A DNA stretch of 10,648 nucleotides from Desulfuromonadales bacterium (GCA_030614505.1 JAUWTX010000047.1:1-10648), one strand, 5' to 3'. Positions 1-7,514 are shown, counted from the stretch's first letter. The notes: generated by a model from the letters alone, not told the origin. Numbers and translations are program-made.

Positions 1-95
1 AAATCACCACGCTTGACTGTCCAGATAAAGAACAGCCAGGCACCGGTGCCAATGCAGAGTGAGAGCAGAATAAGTATGACTGTTGACTTAAACAT
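1..95 (-). CDS. ccoS: CcoS, cbb3 oxidase maturation protein (partial, 3' end off the window)
   Basis: The minus strand from the ATG at 95-93 encodes MFKSTVILILLSLCIGTGAW and then LFFIWTVKRGDF before the window edge. A single N-terminal membrane segment (about residues 4-25), followed by a W-x-V-K-x-G-x-F motif, is the CcoS signature; the family usually continues with an acidic DD stretch, which lies outside. CcoS is a tiny inner-membrane protein needed for heme and copper insertion into cbb3 oxidase. It starts 9 bases after the ccoI stop and is last in the visible ccoGHIS order, which supports the call. No convincing Shine-Dalgarno sequence precedes it (AGATTCTCAA), so translation may be coupled to ccoI. 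The gene is too short and too near the edge for standard ORF calling. Confidence 0.88.
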   Translation of the reverse strand, partial: MFKSTVILILLSLCIGTGAWLFFIWTVKRGD

Positions 96-104
96 TTGAG
101 AATC

Positions 105-2567
105 TTAACTGCTGGTAGGTTGTTTGGCAATAGCCGATTGTTTGCTATTGGAAAGGGTACGACGGATCAGTCGGCCAAGCCGGAGCGAATTGCCAACGAC
201 CAGTACGGAACTACTTGCCATGGTCACGGCTGCCCAGACCGGAGCCAGCTGGCCGCTTGCTGCCAGAGGAATGGTGATGAAGTTGTAGGTAAACGCCCAG
301 AAAAGATTTTGTTTGATAACCTGTAACGTCTTGCGGGCGATAAAAATGGCCTCATAAAGACGGCTGAGATCAGTTTTGGTCAGGACCAGGTCTGATGTTT
401 CCAGGGCAATATCGGTGCCGCCGGCCATGGCACAGCCGACGTCGGCCGAAGAGAGCGCCGGGGCATCATTGATGCCGTCGCCAACCATCATAATTTTCAA
501 ACCAGACAGCTGCTTATCATTGATCCACGCGGCCTTGTCAGCGGGACTCAGGTTGGCCCGGTAGTTGGTAATGGCCAATGCGGCGCTGATCTGATTTGCT
601 GCTTCGGGGCGGTCACCGGTCAGCAAGACCGTTTGCAGGCCAAACGCTTGCAGTCTGGCGACAGCTTGGACAGCGTTCTCTCGTAACGGATCATGAATCA
701 GCAGGATGCCACACCATGAGCCGCCAAGACTCACATAGACCTCGGTTAAGTTTTCTGATTCAATAATGGGAATCTCAATGTTGTTCTCAATGAGAAAGCT
801 GCGACTACCCACCAGGATTTCTCCGTCATCACTGGCCGTTCTCAAACCCCGTCCGGGAACTGTTTCAATCGATTCCGAGGCCTCCTGTACGATTCCTTCC
901 TCTTTAGCCTTGGCTATGATGCCAAGAGCAATCGGATGATTTGATCCACTCTCTACCCGACAGGCAAGTCGCAATAATTTTTCAGCACTCTGACCAGATG
1001 CGGGGATAATTTGTTCGATTGTCGGTTTGCCGAGAGTCAGGGTACCGGTTTTGTCGAAGGCAACCAGATTGATCCGCCCTGTCATTTCAAGAATATCGCC
1101 GCCTCGAAACAGAATACCACGGGCGGCAGCGTTCCCTGATGCCACGAGAACGGCCGTTGGTGTCGCCAAACCGAGAGCACATGGGCAGGCGACGATCAGA
1201 ACCGATACGGCGTTAAGCAGAGCCTCTGTGTGTGGGACATTGCTGGATGACCAGAAAATCCAGGTGGCAGCCGCAACCAGAATGACGAGTGGAACAAAGA
1301 TGGTAGCGACCCTGTCAGCCAACGACTGGATCGGGGCTTTGCGATTTTGTGCCTCCTCGACCATACGTGCCATGCGAGCGACAAAGGATTCCGCAGCAAC
1401 CCGTTCCACCTTGAGTTTGATCGAGGTAGTAAGATTCAATGTGCCGGCCGATACTCGATCACCCGGTTGACGCAGAACCGGCATCGGTTCGCCGGTAATC
1501 GTTGCTTCGTCTACTTCAGTTTCTCCCGTTGTTATCCAGCAATCAACCGGAATGCGTTCACCGGGACGGACCAGGATGAGATCTCCAGGTGACAGGCTGG
1601 CACTGGCAACAGCATGAATCTCCTCTCCAACAATCCGGTTGGCCGAATCAGGAGCAAGTTGTAGCAGCCTGTCGATACCGGAAATAGAGCGGTTGCGAGC
1701 AGAGCCTTCGAAAAGACGGCCGAGCAGGATCAGGGTGATAATCATTGCTGCTGTATCAAAATAGACTTCTCCACCGACAACCAGAGCATAAAGGCTGTAA
1801 CTATAGGCCGTCAGTACTCCCAGGGAGATCAGAAGGTCCATGCTCGGCGCTCGGTTTTTCAAACTTCGCCAGGCACCGGCAAGGAACGGCCATCCGGAAT
1901 AGAAGACTACCGGAGTTGTTACTGCTGCAGCAAAGTATTGGATTATCTGTCGGGTGGCTGGATCAATACCGTGGAAATAACCACCGTAAAGAGCAAAAGA
2001 GAAGCCCATCAATTGCATGGAGAGGAACGCTGCAGTTCCGAAACGGATCAGCAGAGAGCGCTGCTCTCGTGCTGCCGCCTGTTGTGCTGCTCCGGAAGTG
2101 AAGGGGTGGGGCAGGTAGCCGAGACGGCTGATGGTTGCGAATATCTTTGTCGGTGATGTTTTCTGCGGATTGAATCTGACTTGTGCCCGGTGGGTTCCGT
2201 AGTTGACACGGATGGTATCAATACCCTGCTCTTTGCTGAGCAGTTTCTCCAGCAGCCAGACGCATGAGGCACAACGAATGCCTTCGATAATAAGGGATAT
2301 TTCGGCTGATTCTTCACTGTGGTTGATGACATGACCGGCGAGCATGCTTTCATCGAACTCGGCTTCAAAGACACCCGCCGGTACGCCTTGCTCGGACCAG
2401 TCTCGACGTTGGTAAAAGTTGTTTAAACCGGCACCGTTAATGATCCGGTAGACCCCCTGGCAACCGTGGCAGCAGAAGCGCAGCTCCTTGCCGTCAATCT
2501 CATCGATGACCAGATCGGACGGCGGAATCGGCAGATTACAGTGGATGCAGGTGTCGATATCGTTCAT
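105..2567 (-). CDS. ccoI: CcoI/FixI-type copper-translocating P1B ATPase
   Basis: Inner-membrane P-type ATPase of 820 residues, normal for CcoI, expected to move Cu(I) across the membrane for the CuB site of cbb3 oxidase. The N-terminus has a cysteine-rich metal-binding segment (CIHC at 7-10 and CCHGC at 32-36), typical of the CcoI/FixI branch, followed by a heavy-metal-associated domain with CASC at 99-102. Further motifs are TGEP at 358-361 (actuator), the CPC transport motif at 461-463, the phosphorylated Asp in DKTGT at 505-509, an SGSNHP nucleotide-binding motif, and GDGINDAPAL from 696. Several hydrophobic stretches fit the usual eight membrane helices. It lies 4 bases after ccoH and 9 before ccoS, so it is co-transcribed. 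All catalytic residues I looked for are present. A generic CopA is less likely given the cysteine-rich N-terminus and the neighbours. Confidence 0.97.
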   Translation of the reverse strand: MNDIDTCIHCNLPIPPSDLVIDEIDGKELRFCCHGCQGVYRIINGAGLNNFYQRRDWSEQGVPAGVFEAEFDESMLAGHVINHSEESAEISLIIEGIRCASCVWLLEKLLSKEQGIDTIRVNYGTHRAQVRFNPQKTSPTKIFATISRLGYLPHPFTSGAAQQAAAREQRSLLIRFGTAAFLSMQLMGFSFALYGGYFHGIDPATRQIIQYFAAAVTTPVVFYSGWPFLAGAWRSLKNRAPSMDLLISLGVLTAYSYSLYALVVGGEVYFDTAAMIITLILLGRLFEGSARNRSISGIDRLLQLAPDSANRIVGEEIHAVASASLSPGDLILVRPGERIPVDCWITTGETEVDEATITGEPMPVLRQPGDRVSAGTLNLTTSIKLKVERVAAESFVARMARMVEEAQNRKAPIQSLADRVATIFVPLVILVAAATWIFWSSSNVPHTEALLNAVSVLIVACPCALGLATPTAVLVASGNAAARGILFRGGDILEMTGRINLVAFDKTGTLTLGKPTIEQIIPASGQSAEKLLRLACRVESGSNHPIALGIIAKAKEEGIVQEASESIETVPGRGLRTASDDGEILVGSRSFLIENNIEIPIIESENLTEVYVSLGGSWCGILLIHDPLRENAVQAVARLQAFGLQTVLLTGDRPEAANQISAALAITNYRANLSPADKAAWINDKQLSGLKIMMVGDGINDAPALSSADVGCAMAGGTDIALETSDLVLTKTDLSRLYEAIFIARKTLQVIKQNLFWAFTYNFITIPLAASGQLAPVWAAVTMASSSVLVVGNSLRLGRLIRRTLSNSKQSAIAKQPTSS

Positions 2568-2571
2568 CGGA

Positions 2572-3015
2572 TTAGAGATTCAGCAGGAGTTGTCGGTTGA
2601 GACGGGCACCATCGCGTTCAAATTCAAGGCGGGCGGTCATTTCTCCGGTCATGCCGGCAGTCAGGTTCAATTGATAAACACCCGCATCGACTTCCTGGAG
2701 CGGAAAGCGAATGCTTGATGCAGACTCCGGTAGGTACAGGAGGAGGGTCCCTTTTGCCGCCCTGACTGGCTGTTTCCTCTTGTCACTCAGGTGAAACACC
2801 AGAGTGCGTCCCACTAACCGGGTTGACACGGTCCAGCCGAGTACAACTGCGGCTCGCTTTTCTACCAGTGTGGAGCTGTATTTCAATCCTTTGCTATAGT
2901 AATCGGCATCGGCTATCTGTGGCCCAAGGTTGACAGCCCGCATAGCTGACCATACGGAAAAGCAGAGAAAGCTACCGAGTAGCAGCAGAATGAGCATGGG
3001 GTAGAAGTTTTTCAT
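2572..3015 (-). CDS. ccoH: CcoH/FixH-type cbb3 oxidase assembly protein
   Basis: A 147-residue protein with one N-terminal membrane helix (about residues 5-27, rich in Leu and Ile) and a beta-rich periplasmic tail. The DADYYSKGL motif shortly after the helix is typical of FixH/CcoH. In other bacteria CcoH stays bound to the oxidase and is needed for its stability and assembly. The ATG at 3015 is preceded by GGAG about 12 bases upstream, a distant but usable ribosome site. It sits 26 bases after ccoG and 4 bases before ccoI in the standard ccoGHIS order. The size is normal and I saw nothing broken. Sequence conservation in this family is low, so the call rests on size, topology, the YYSKG motif and context together. 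Confidence 0.9.
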   Translation of the reverse strand: MKNFYPMLILLLLGSFLCFSVWSAMRAVNLGPQIADADYYSKGLKYSSTLVEKRAAVVLGWTVSTRLVGRTLVFHLSDKRKQPVRAAKGTLLLYLPESASSIRFPLQEVDAGVYQLNLTAGMTGEMTARLEFERDGARLNRQLLLNL

Positions 3016-3041
3016 TAAAGTCAGCGCTCCAACGTTCCTGC

Positions 3042-4289
3042 CTACTTGATATATGCAGCTGTAATCGCCAGTTCATCGCTGGTTTGGTTCAGTAGAATAA
3101 ATTCTACCTCTATTTTGTCTTTTGGAACAGGTGTCACTAAAACAAAATCAATACGGAGGTTCTCTCCAGCCTCAAGCACAAGCCTTCTAGTTTGTCCTTT
3201 TAACACGAATGGGTTGCCGTTGTCTGTTTGCCGCGCCTCAATGCGGTAGATTGCCTTTTTGCTACTGCGGTTGTTCACCCAGGCGTTAAAAAAGGTCGCG
3301 CGATTGCCGTCCTTGAGGATCCGATTTGCCACCGTGTGTGAGACCGAGATCTTCAGCGATGCTGACGGGCGTTGGTAAACGGCAAATATCAGAATGGCGA
3401 TCATCACTACAGTTGCCAGACTCAAGAGCAAAGTACGCAGGTTCAGCAGTGTCTTGACGCCTTCTCCTGTAGTTCCAAAAGTATACCTGATCAACCCCGG
3501 TTGATTGCGTTTGGTCATAACCTGACGACAGGCATCGAGGCAGCGGCCGCAGTTGATGCATTCAATCTGGTAGCCGCGACGAATATCAATCTCCATAGGA
3601 CAGACGCGTACACAAGAATTACATTCGATACAGCGATCCAGTTCTTCAGATGGCAGGTGCAGGGTCAGAGTTGACTGGTCTGCGAGAGTTGTCTGGAAGC
3701 GTCCGTAGGGACAGAAATCGCTGCACATCAGACGGCGGATCAAGGCCAGGTCGAGATAGATGACCAGGGCAACCAACAGCAGGCTGATCCAGGTTGCATA
3801 GTGTAATTGTCCCGAGGCCAGTTTGGCAAAAAAGTCTCGAGGTTCGATGAAATACCAGAGCAGATTCGCTGAAACCAGAAATGCCAGGAACAGGTAGGTG
3901 AGTTGCAATACAAACTTTTGTACTGAACGTTCTTTTAGTTGGTTTTTCTTTTTCTGCAACCCCAGACGAACTGCGAACCATTCTGCCAGATCCGACAAGG
4001 TTGTTTGCGGACAGAGCCATCCGCACCAGACTCGACCCAGTATCATGGTCATCAGGAGAAACCCGAGAGTCAGAAGCAGACTGAAGATAAGAACCAGGTA
4101 GAGTTCTTCAATGCGAAGTGTTTGCCCGAAAAAGTACAATCTGAGGTTAGGAATGTCGATTCGAAGCAGGCTGTTGCCACCGGCGTGAAACCAGGGAATC
4201 AGTAACAACAGGAGGGTTGCACCCCACTGGCAGCGGCGGCGCCAGGGTGAGAGGAGGGTGGGGCTTCCTGGGCAGGATGTTTCAGTCAT
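3042..4289 (-). CDS. ccoG: CcoG/FixG/RdxA-type polyferredoxin, cbb3 oxidase copper-handling protein
   Basis: Inner-membrane iron-sulfur protein; CcoG homologues reduce Cu(II) to Cu(I) for the oxidase. Numbering from the ATG at 4289 (415 residues): membrane helices near 22-34 and 63-84, WCGWLCPQT at 88-96, two helices around 126-148 and 165-184, CSDFCP at 189-194, then two ferredoxin-like clusters, CIECNSCVRVCP at 220-231 and CINCGRCLDAC at 244-254. A last helix near 290-312 precedes the Ig-like C-terminal domain typical of FixG. The reading frame stays open upstream to a TTG at 4406, but those 39 codons lie entirely in a REP repeat and end next to the ccoP stop, so I chose the ATG at 4289. 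The repeat ends one base from this ATG and no Shine-Dalgarno sequence remains. The cytoplasmic N-terminus before helix 1 is shorter than I remember for the family. Confidence 0.93.
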   Translation of the reverse strand: MTETSCPGSPTLLSPWRRRCQWGATLLLLLIPWFHAGGNSLLRIDIPNLRLYFFGQTLRIEELYLVLIFSLLLTLGFLLMTMILGRVWCGWLCPQTTLSDLAEWFAVRLGLQKKKNQLKERSVQKFVLQLTYLFLAFLVSANLLWYFIEPRDFFAKLASGQLHYATWISLLLVALVIYLDLALIRRLMCSDFCPYGRFQTTLADQSTLTLHLPSEELDRCIECNSCVRVCPMEIDIRRGYQIECINCGRCLDACRQVMTKRNQPGLIRYTFGTTGEGVKTLLNLRTLLLSLATVVMIAILIFAVYQRPSASLKISVSHTVANRILKDGNRATFFNAWVNNRSSKKAIYRIEARQTDNGNPFVLKGQTRRLVLEAGENLRIDFVLVTPVPKDKIEVEFILLNQTSDELAITAAYIK

Positions 4290-4290
4290 G

Positions 4291-4399
4291 TTAGGGGACT
4301 GTCCCGGTTTCCCACGGGGCTGTCCCCGGGTTGAACAGCGTATACATAATTTAAGGTTAAAGGCAGGGACAGTCCCCTTAACTGCGGGGACAGTCCCTA
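4291..4399. repeat. REP-like palindromic repeat pair (GGGACTGTCCC type) between ccoP and ccoG
   Basis: Four copies of a near-palindromic unit are visible: GGGGACTGTCCC at 4294-4305, GGGGCTGTCCCC at 4316-4327 (one base short), GGGACAGTCCCC at 4366-4377 and GGGGACAGTCCC at 4386-4397. The first two and last two form opposite arms around an AT-rich core of about 38 bases that contains GTATAC. The outer ends are TTAGGG and CCCTAA, an exact inverted pair. This layout resembles REP/BIME elements mobilised by Y1-family REP-associated transposases (RAYT), whose flanks in deltaproteobacteria often carry such GGGGAC/GTCCCC words; that link is from memory. In mRNA it would fold strongly and could protect the upstream ccoNOQP message or reduce read-through to ccoGHIS. 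No transposase is in the window. Confidence 0.85.
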
Positions 4400-4410
4400 A
4401 AAGCAAAAGA

Positions 4411-4926
4411 TCAAAGGTTCAGAATAAAGTCTGTTAATGCCTTTATCTCTTCAGGAGAGAGCTTTTGGCCGAAGGCCGGCATGTTGCCAGGCCGTCCGGA
4501 AGAGATGCTTTCCTGTGCGGCCATTTCTGTTTTGCCGTATTGATAGTCCGCTGAGAGATCCGGGCCAAAAGCACCTTTACCTTCCGCACCGTGACAGCCA
4601 GCGCAATGTTTTGCAAACAGCGCCTGGCCACTCATCTCTGTCGCAGCCGTTGCTGCCGGGGCAGGAGCAGGCGCATCTGGAGTTAGAGCCGAGGGAGTTG
4701 GAGTGGCGGCTTGCTGTTGTGCCGGTGACTCACCTTTGTGGGCCGCCATCTTCTCCTGAAACTCAGCATCCGAACTCCAACCGGAAAGCAGGTAGAATGA
4801 CATGAAAGCCACTGCCCAGATGATCAGACCGTAGAAGAGAACAGTGAAATAGACTGGTGGTGCTTGCTCACGATCTTCGACGATGCCGTCTGCGTGTTCT
4901 TCGTGGTGAGGATCTGTTGTGCTCAT
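4411..4926 (-). CDS. ccoP: Monoheme CcoP-like subunit III of cbb3 oxidase
   Basis: A 171-residue membrane-anchored cytochrome c. The N-terminus carries the DGIVE motif (14-18) resembling the CcoP start, then one membrane helix (about 25-47), a flexible Ala/Pro-rich linker (about 66-96) and a single cytochrome c domain with heme motif CAGCH at 108-112 and a probable axial Met in GNMPAF (Met149). Standard CcoP is about 300 residues with two heme c domains, so this one is short and monoheme. It ends cleanly at the end of the cytochrome fold (TDFILNL), with no remnant of a second domain before the REP repeat, so it does not look truncated. The missing heme appears to be supplied by the neighbouring CcoO. 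AAAGGAT lies about 7 bases before the ATG, a good ribosome site. The gap to ccoQ is 48 bases. Confidence 0.92.
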   Translation of the reverse strand: MSTTDPHHEEHADGIVEDREQAPPVYFTVLFYGLIIWAVAFMSFYLLSGWSSDAEFQEKMAAHKGESPAQQQAATPTPSALTPDAPAPAPAATAATEMSGQALFAKHCAGCHGAEGKGAFGPDLSADYQYGKTEMAAQESISSGRPGNMPAFGQKLSPEEIKALTDFILNL

Positions 4927-4974
4927 GTGAATATCCTTTTGACAAAAGACAAGTGGTTTCCGGGTAGAGGCAGA

Positions 4975-5115
4975 TTAATCGTCATCCAGCATCTGGTATT
5001 TGGCGATTTCCCCTTCGTCCTTCCGTTTCTTGCTGTAGGTCCGGATCACGATCAGGACAAAGATCACGAACATGCCGAAAGTGACACCAAGGTAGACGAT
5101 GGAAGCCAGGTCCAT
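4975..5115 (-). CDS. ccoQ: CcoQ, small cbb3 oxidase subunit IV
   Basis: A 46-residue ORF reading MDLASIVYLGVTFGMFVIFV, then a basic and acidic tail (RTYSKKRKDEGEIAKYQ) ending in MLDDD and TAA. One membrane helix (about 4-24) with a charged cytoplasmic tail is the whole plan of CcoQ/FixQ, which stabilises the interaction of CcoP with the core complex. The ATG follows the ccoO stop by one base; GGGAG about 9 bases upstream inside the end of ccoO can serve as ribosome site. It lies between ccoO and ccoP, the usual place. It is below common ORF length cut-offs and easily missed. The call rests on position and topology, because the family has little fixed sequence. Confidence 0.88.
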   Translation of the reverse strand: MDLASIVYLGVTFGMFVIFVLIVIRTYSKKRKDEGEIAKYQMLDDD

Positions 5116-5116
5116 A

Positions 5117-5992
5117 CTATTGGCTCCCGTCTGTTTTGTAATGCCTGATGTAGTTAGTCAACTTCCAAACTTTGTCCGTGCCGAGATTCGAGAAACTCGG
5201 CATACCGCCATCGGCAATGCCGGTATAGATGATTTCAAACAGGATCTCATCATCGTAGTCATCGCCGATCAATTCAGGGCCGATATCACCTTCCATCTGC
5301 GGGCCATGACAGGCAGCACAGTTTTCCACATAAAGCGAGGCCCAGCCGGAGATAGTCGTTTGGCCAGCGTCTATAAAGGGATTCTTCAGATCACCAACAA
5401 TGGTGGTTTCCGTTGCTTCCCGCCAGGGGATATCCGAACCGAGTTTCTGCAGATAGGCGACCATGGCATCCATCTCGTTCTTGCCTTCAAGAGCTTTGAT
5501 TTCCTCTGTCGTGTAGGGGAAGCCGAGGACGTCCATTTTGCGCTGGATCATTTGTGGATCAAGCTGGTTATCGGACAGCCAGCCGTAATCAGGCATATTG
5601 GTCTTCGGTACCATCGATCGTGGCGATTCCATATGCTTGTAGTGCCAGGCATCGGGATACTTGCCGCCGAGGCGGGCTAGGTCAGGGCCGGTACGTTTTG
5701 ATCCCCAGAGGAAGGGGCGGTCATAGACGAATTCGCCCGATTTGGAGTAGTCACCGTAGCGCAGAACTTCTGGAACCAGTGGCCGTACAGTCTGGGTATG
5801 GCAGTTGTTGCACCCATCACGGATGTAGACGTCGCGGCCTTCCTGTTGCAGGGCGGTATAGGGAGTGACGCCTTCAATCCGGTCGGCCTCGGTATTGACC
5901 CAGGCAAAGGGCAGCACCATGGTGATGATGGTGCCGACCATGATGGCAACTGTAGCCAGAACGCAGAGTAGGACAGGTTTTCTTTCCCACAT
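5117..5992 (-). CDS. ccoO: Diheme CcoO-like subunit II of cbb3 oxidase
   Basis: A 291-residue membrane-anchored cytochrome c. An N-terminal helix (about 7-29) is followed by the CcoO core: heme motif CNNCH at 61-65, the family-typical TQTVRPL and RTGPDLARLGGKY segments, and a probable axial Met133 in NMPDYGWL. After about residue 190 there is an extra cytochrome c domain with CAACH at 225-229 and a GGMPSF axial-Met motif. Usual CcoO is about 200-240 residues with one heme, so this protein is longer by one heme domain, while the neighbouring CcoP has one fewer. It would pass electrons from soluble cytochrome c to heme b in CcoN. GAAGGGAGGG at the end of ccoN gives a strong ribosome site; the ATG starts 2 bases after the ccoN stop, implying translational coupling. 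Confidence 0.95.
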   Translation of the reverse strand: MWERKPVLLCVLATVAIMVGTIITMVLPFAWVNTEADRIEGVTPYTALQQEGRDVYIRDGCNNCHTQTVRPLVPEVLRYGDYSKSGEFVYDRPFLWGSKRTGPDLARLGGKYPDAWHYKHMESPRSMVPKTNMPDYGWLSDNQLDPQMIQRKMDVLGFPYTTEEIKALEGKNEMDAMVAYLQKLGSDIPWREATETTIVGDLKNPFIDAGQTTISGWASLYVENCAACHGPQMEGDIGPELIGDDYDDEILFEIIYTGIADGGMPSFSNLGTDKVWKLTNYIRHYKTDGSQ

Positions 5993-5994
5993 GA

Positions 5995-7410
5995 TCAGGC
6001 CCTCCCTTCTACAACAGTGGCTTGCGCTGCAATTGCGCCACCTTTTTTTGCTGTCTTATACAAATTGTAGATAAAGACGATGAGCCCTGCCAGGTAGATC
6101 ATTCCGCCGAAGGCACGCGCCCACCAGTAGGGATACATCTCAACCATGGTTTCCATGAAGGTGTAAGTCAAACTGCCGTCAGAATTCATGGCGTTCCACA
6201 TCCCAGCCTGCAGGACTCCGGCGATCCAGAGAGAGATCGACCAGGTCAACTGGCCAACCAGAATCAGCCAGAAGTGCAGGTTGGCCAGAGGAATACTGTA
6301 GAGTTCGCGACCGTAAATACGCGGGACGAGGTAGTAGATACTGGCAAAGCAGATCATCGATACCCAGCCCATAGTTCCCAGATGGATGTGGGCAGGCACC
6401 CAGTCCGTATAATGAATGAAGGCCGAGAAGGTTCGGATCGCCTGCATCGGTCCCTGCAAGGTCTGCAGGCCGTAGAAGGTGATGCCGAGAATCAGGAACT
6501 TGACCAGGTAGTTCTCGCGCATCTGATGCCACTGGCCGTTCATCGACAGGTAGCCGTTGAAGACACTGCCCCACGAAGGTGCAATCAGCATGATTGAAAA
6601 GCCCATGGCCAGGGTTTGAATCCAGTCCGGCACCGGGGTCCAGAGCAGGTGGTGGGCGCCGGTCCAGAGGTACATGAAGATCAGGCTCCAGAAGGCGATG
6701 ATCGACATGCGATGACTGTAGATCGGTACGCCGGTTGATTTCGGCAGGAAGTAATAGAACATGGCCAGAAACGGTGCTGTCAGGACCATTGCTACGGCAT
6801 TATGGCCAAACCACCACTCGACGTTGGCGTCGTTGGTGCCGGCATAGGCCGAATAAGACTTGAAGAGGGACACCGGAACCGCTGCTGCGTTGACAATATA
6901 CAGGATTGCTACAGCGATAATTGCTGCCATCATGTACCAGAGGGAGATATACATCTGCTCATCTTTGCGCTTGAGAATGGTCATGATGATGTTGATGGCA
7001 AAAACCACCCAGAGGATAACGACCATGACGTCGATCGGCCACTCCATCTCATGGTATTCTTTGGACGTGGTGTAACCTAGCAGCAGGGTGACTGCCGAGG
7101 CGATGATGGTTGCATTGAAGAACCAGAGTTGGAACTTTGCCAGTTTATCGCTCCAGAGCGGAACCTTGCAGAGTCGCTGGACCATATAGAGGAAGGTCGC
7201 GAAGATCATGCCGATTCCCCAGCCGTAAATTCCTGCATTGGTGTGAATCGGGCGGAGGCGTCCGAAGGTGAGGTAAGGTGGAAAATTAAGATCCGGGTCG
7301 ACCATCTGGAAGGAGACGATGACTCCGACCAAAACCGCAACCAGCCCCCAGATAATACTCCAGGTGACGAAACTGCGCACAATGGCATAGTTATAGGTCT
7401 GGTTCTCCAT
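5995..7410 (-). CDS. ccoN: CcoN, catalytic subunit I of cbb3-type cytochrome c oxidase
   Basis: Twelve-helix heme-copper oxidase core (471 residues) that reduces O2 to water at heme b3-CuB. Ligand positions are all present: His56 in RPIHTNAGIYGWG (heme b), His203 in WWFGHN and His253-His254 in GAHHLLW (CuB), His341 and His343 in PAHIHLG (heme b3 and heme b). They keep the same relative spacing as I recall for the Pseudomonas stutzeri enzyme, offset by 4. Tyr247, six residues before the His pair, fits the cross-linked active-site Tyr of the cbb3 class. A KEYHEMEW motif at 117-124 matches the conserved acidic segment. At 313-321 the sequence is YGLQTLQGP, with Gln319 where most CcoN carry Glu. 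AGGAGGTG just before the ATG is a near-perfect ribosome site. First gene of the operon. Confidence 0.98.
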   Translation of the reverse strand: MENQTYNYAIVRSFVTWSIIWGLVAVLVGVIVSFQMVDPDLNFPPYLTFGRLRPIHTNAGIYGWGIGMIFATFLYMVQRLCKVPLWSDKLAKFQLWFFNATIIASAVTLLLGYTTSKEYHEMEWPIDVMVVILWVVFAINIIMTILKRKDEQMYISLWYMMAAIIAVAILYIVNAAAVPVSLFKSYSAYAGTNDANVEWWFGHNAVAMVLTAPFLAMFYYFLPKSTGVPIYSHRMSIIAFWSLIFMYLWTGAHHLLWTPVPDWIQTLAMGFSIMLIAPSWGSVFNGYLSMNGQWHQMRENYLVKFLILGITFYGLQTLQGPMQAIRTFSAFIHYTDWVPAHIHLGTMGWVSMICFASIYYLVPRIYGRELYSIPLANLHFWLILVGQLTWSISLWIAGVLQAGMWNAMNSDGSLTYTFMETMVEMYPYWWARAFGGMIYLAGLIVFIYNLYKTAKKGGAIAAQATVVEGRA

Positions 7411-7442
7411 AACACCTCCTGAGGGACATTAATTCGCTCTAA

Positions 7443-7470
7443 AGTCTAATCCTGAGCATATAATTGTCAA
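7443..7470 (-). promoter_or_regulatory. Probable sigma70-type promoter of the cco operon
   Basis: On the minus strand a perfect -35 hexamer TTGACA (7470-7465) is separated by 16 bases from TAGACT (7448-7443), which matches the TATAAT consensus at four of six positions. The transcript would start near 7436, giving a leader of roughly 25 bases that ends in the strong AGGAGG ribosome site of ccoN. The AT-rich stretch upstream (TTAATTAA and neighbours) could act as an UP element. The call is from inspection only. Confidence 0.6.
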
Positions 7471-7490
7471 GGATTAATTAAATATGACAA
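7464..7490. promoter_or_regulatory. Inverted repeat overlapping the cco -35 region, candidate operator
   Basis: TTGTCA at 7464-7469 and TGACAA at 7485-7490 form an exact 6-bp inverted pair with 15 bases between them; the palindrome TTAATTAA (7474-7481) lies almost exactly in the centre. The left arm overlaps the -35 hexamer of the proposed cco promoter, so a bound dimer would be placed to repress, or to contact polymerase. TTGTCAAGGATTAA within it keeps seven of the ten defined positions of the FNR consensus (TTGAT-N4-ATCAA), too weak to call an FNR box. Confidence 0.35.
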
Positions 7491-7514
7491 AAACAGTGTT
7501 ATTTATACTTGAGC

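Noticed and set aside
1027..1470. Plus-strand ORF of 147 codons opposite ccoI
   Set aside because: Antisense to the CPC and DKTGT region of the ATPase; composition is Arg/Ala/Thr-rich shadow sequence with no motif.
4291..4399. CRISPR-like array from repeated GGGAC/GTCCC words
   Set aside because: Units are 12 bases, occur in both orientations and have unequal spacing; this is a REP-type inverted pair, with no spacers and no cas genes.
4290..4926. ccoP truncated by the REP insertion or by a frameshift
   Set aside because: The protein ends at the natural end of a cytochrome c fold, and no remnant of a second heme domain is found between its stop and ccoG in any frame.
5099..5680. Plus-strand ORF of 193 codons opposite ccoO
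   Set aside because: It lies fully antisense to a well-supported cytochrome gene, has no recognisable domain, and mirrors the codon pattern of the opposite strand.
7464..7477. FNR box TTGTCAAGGATTAA
   Set aside because: Three of the ten defined consensus positions differ, including both bases at the inner edge of the left half-site, so I did not call it.
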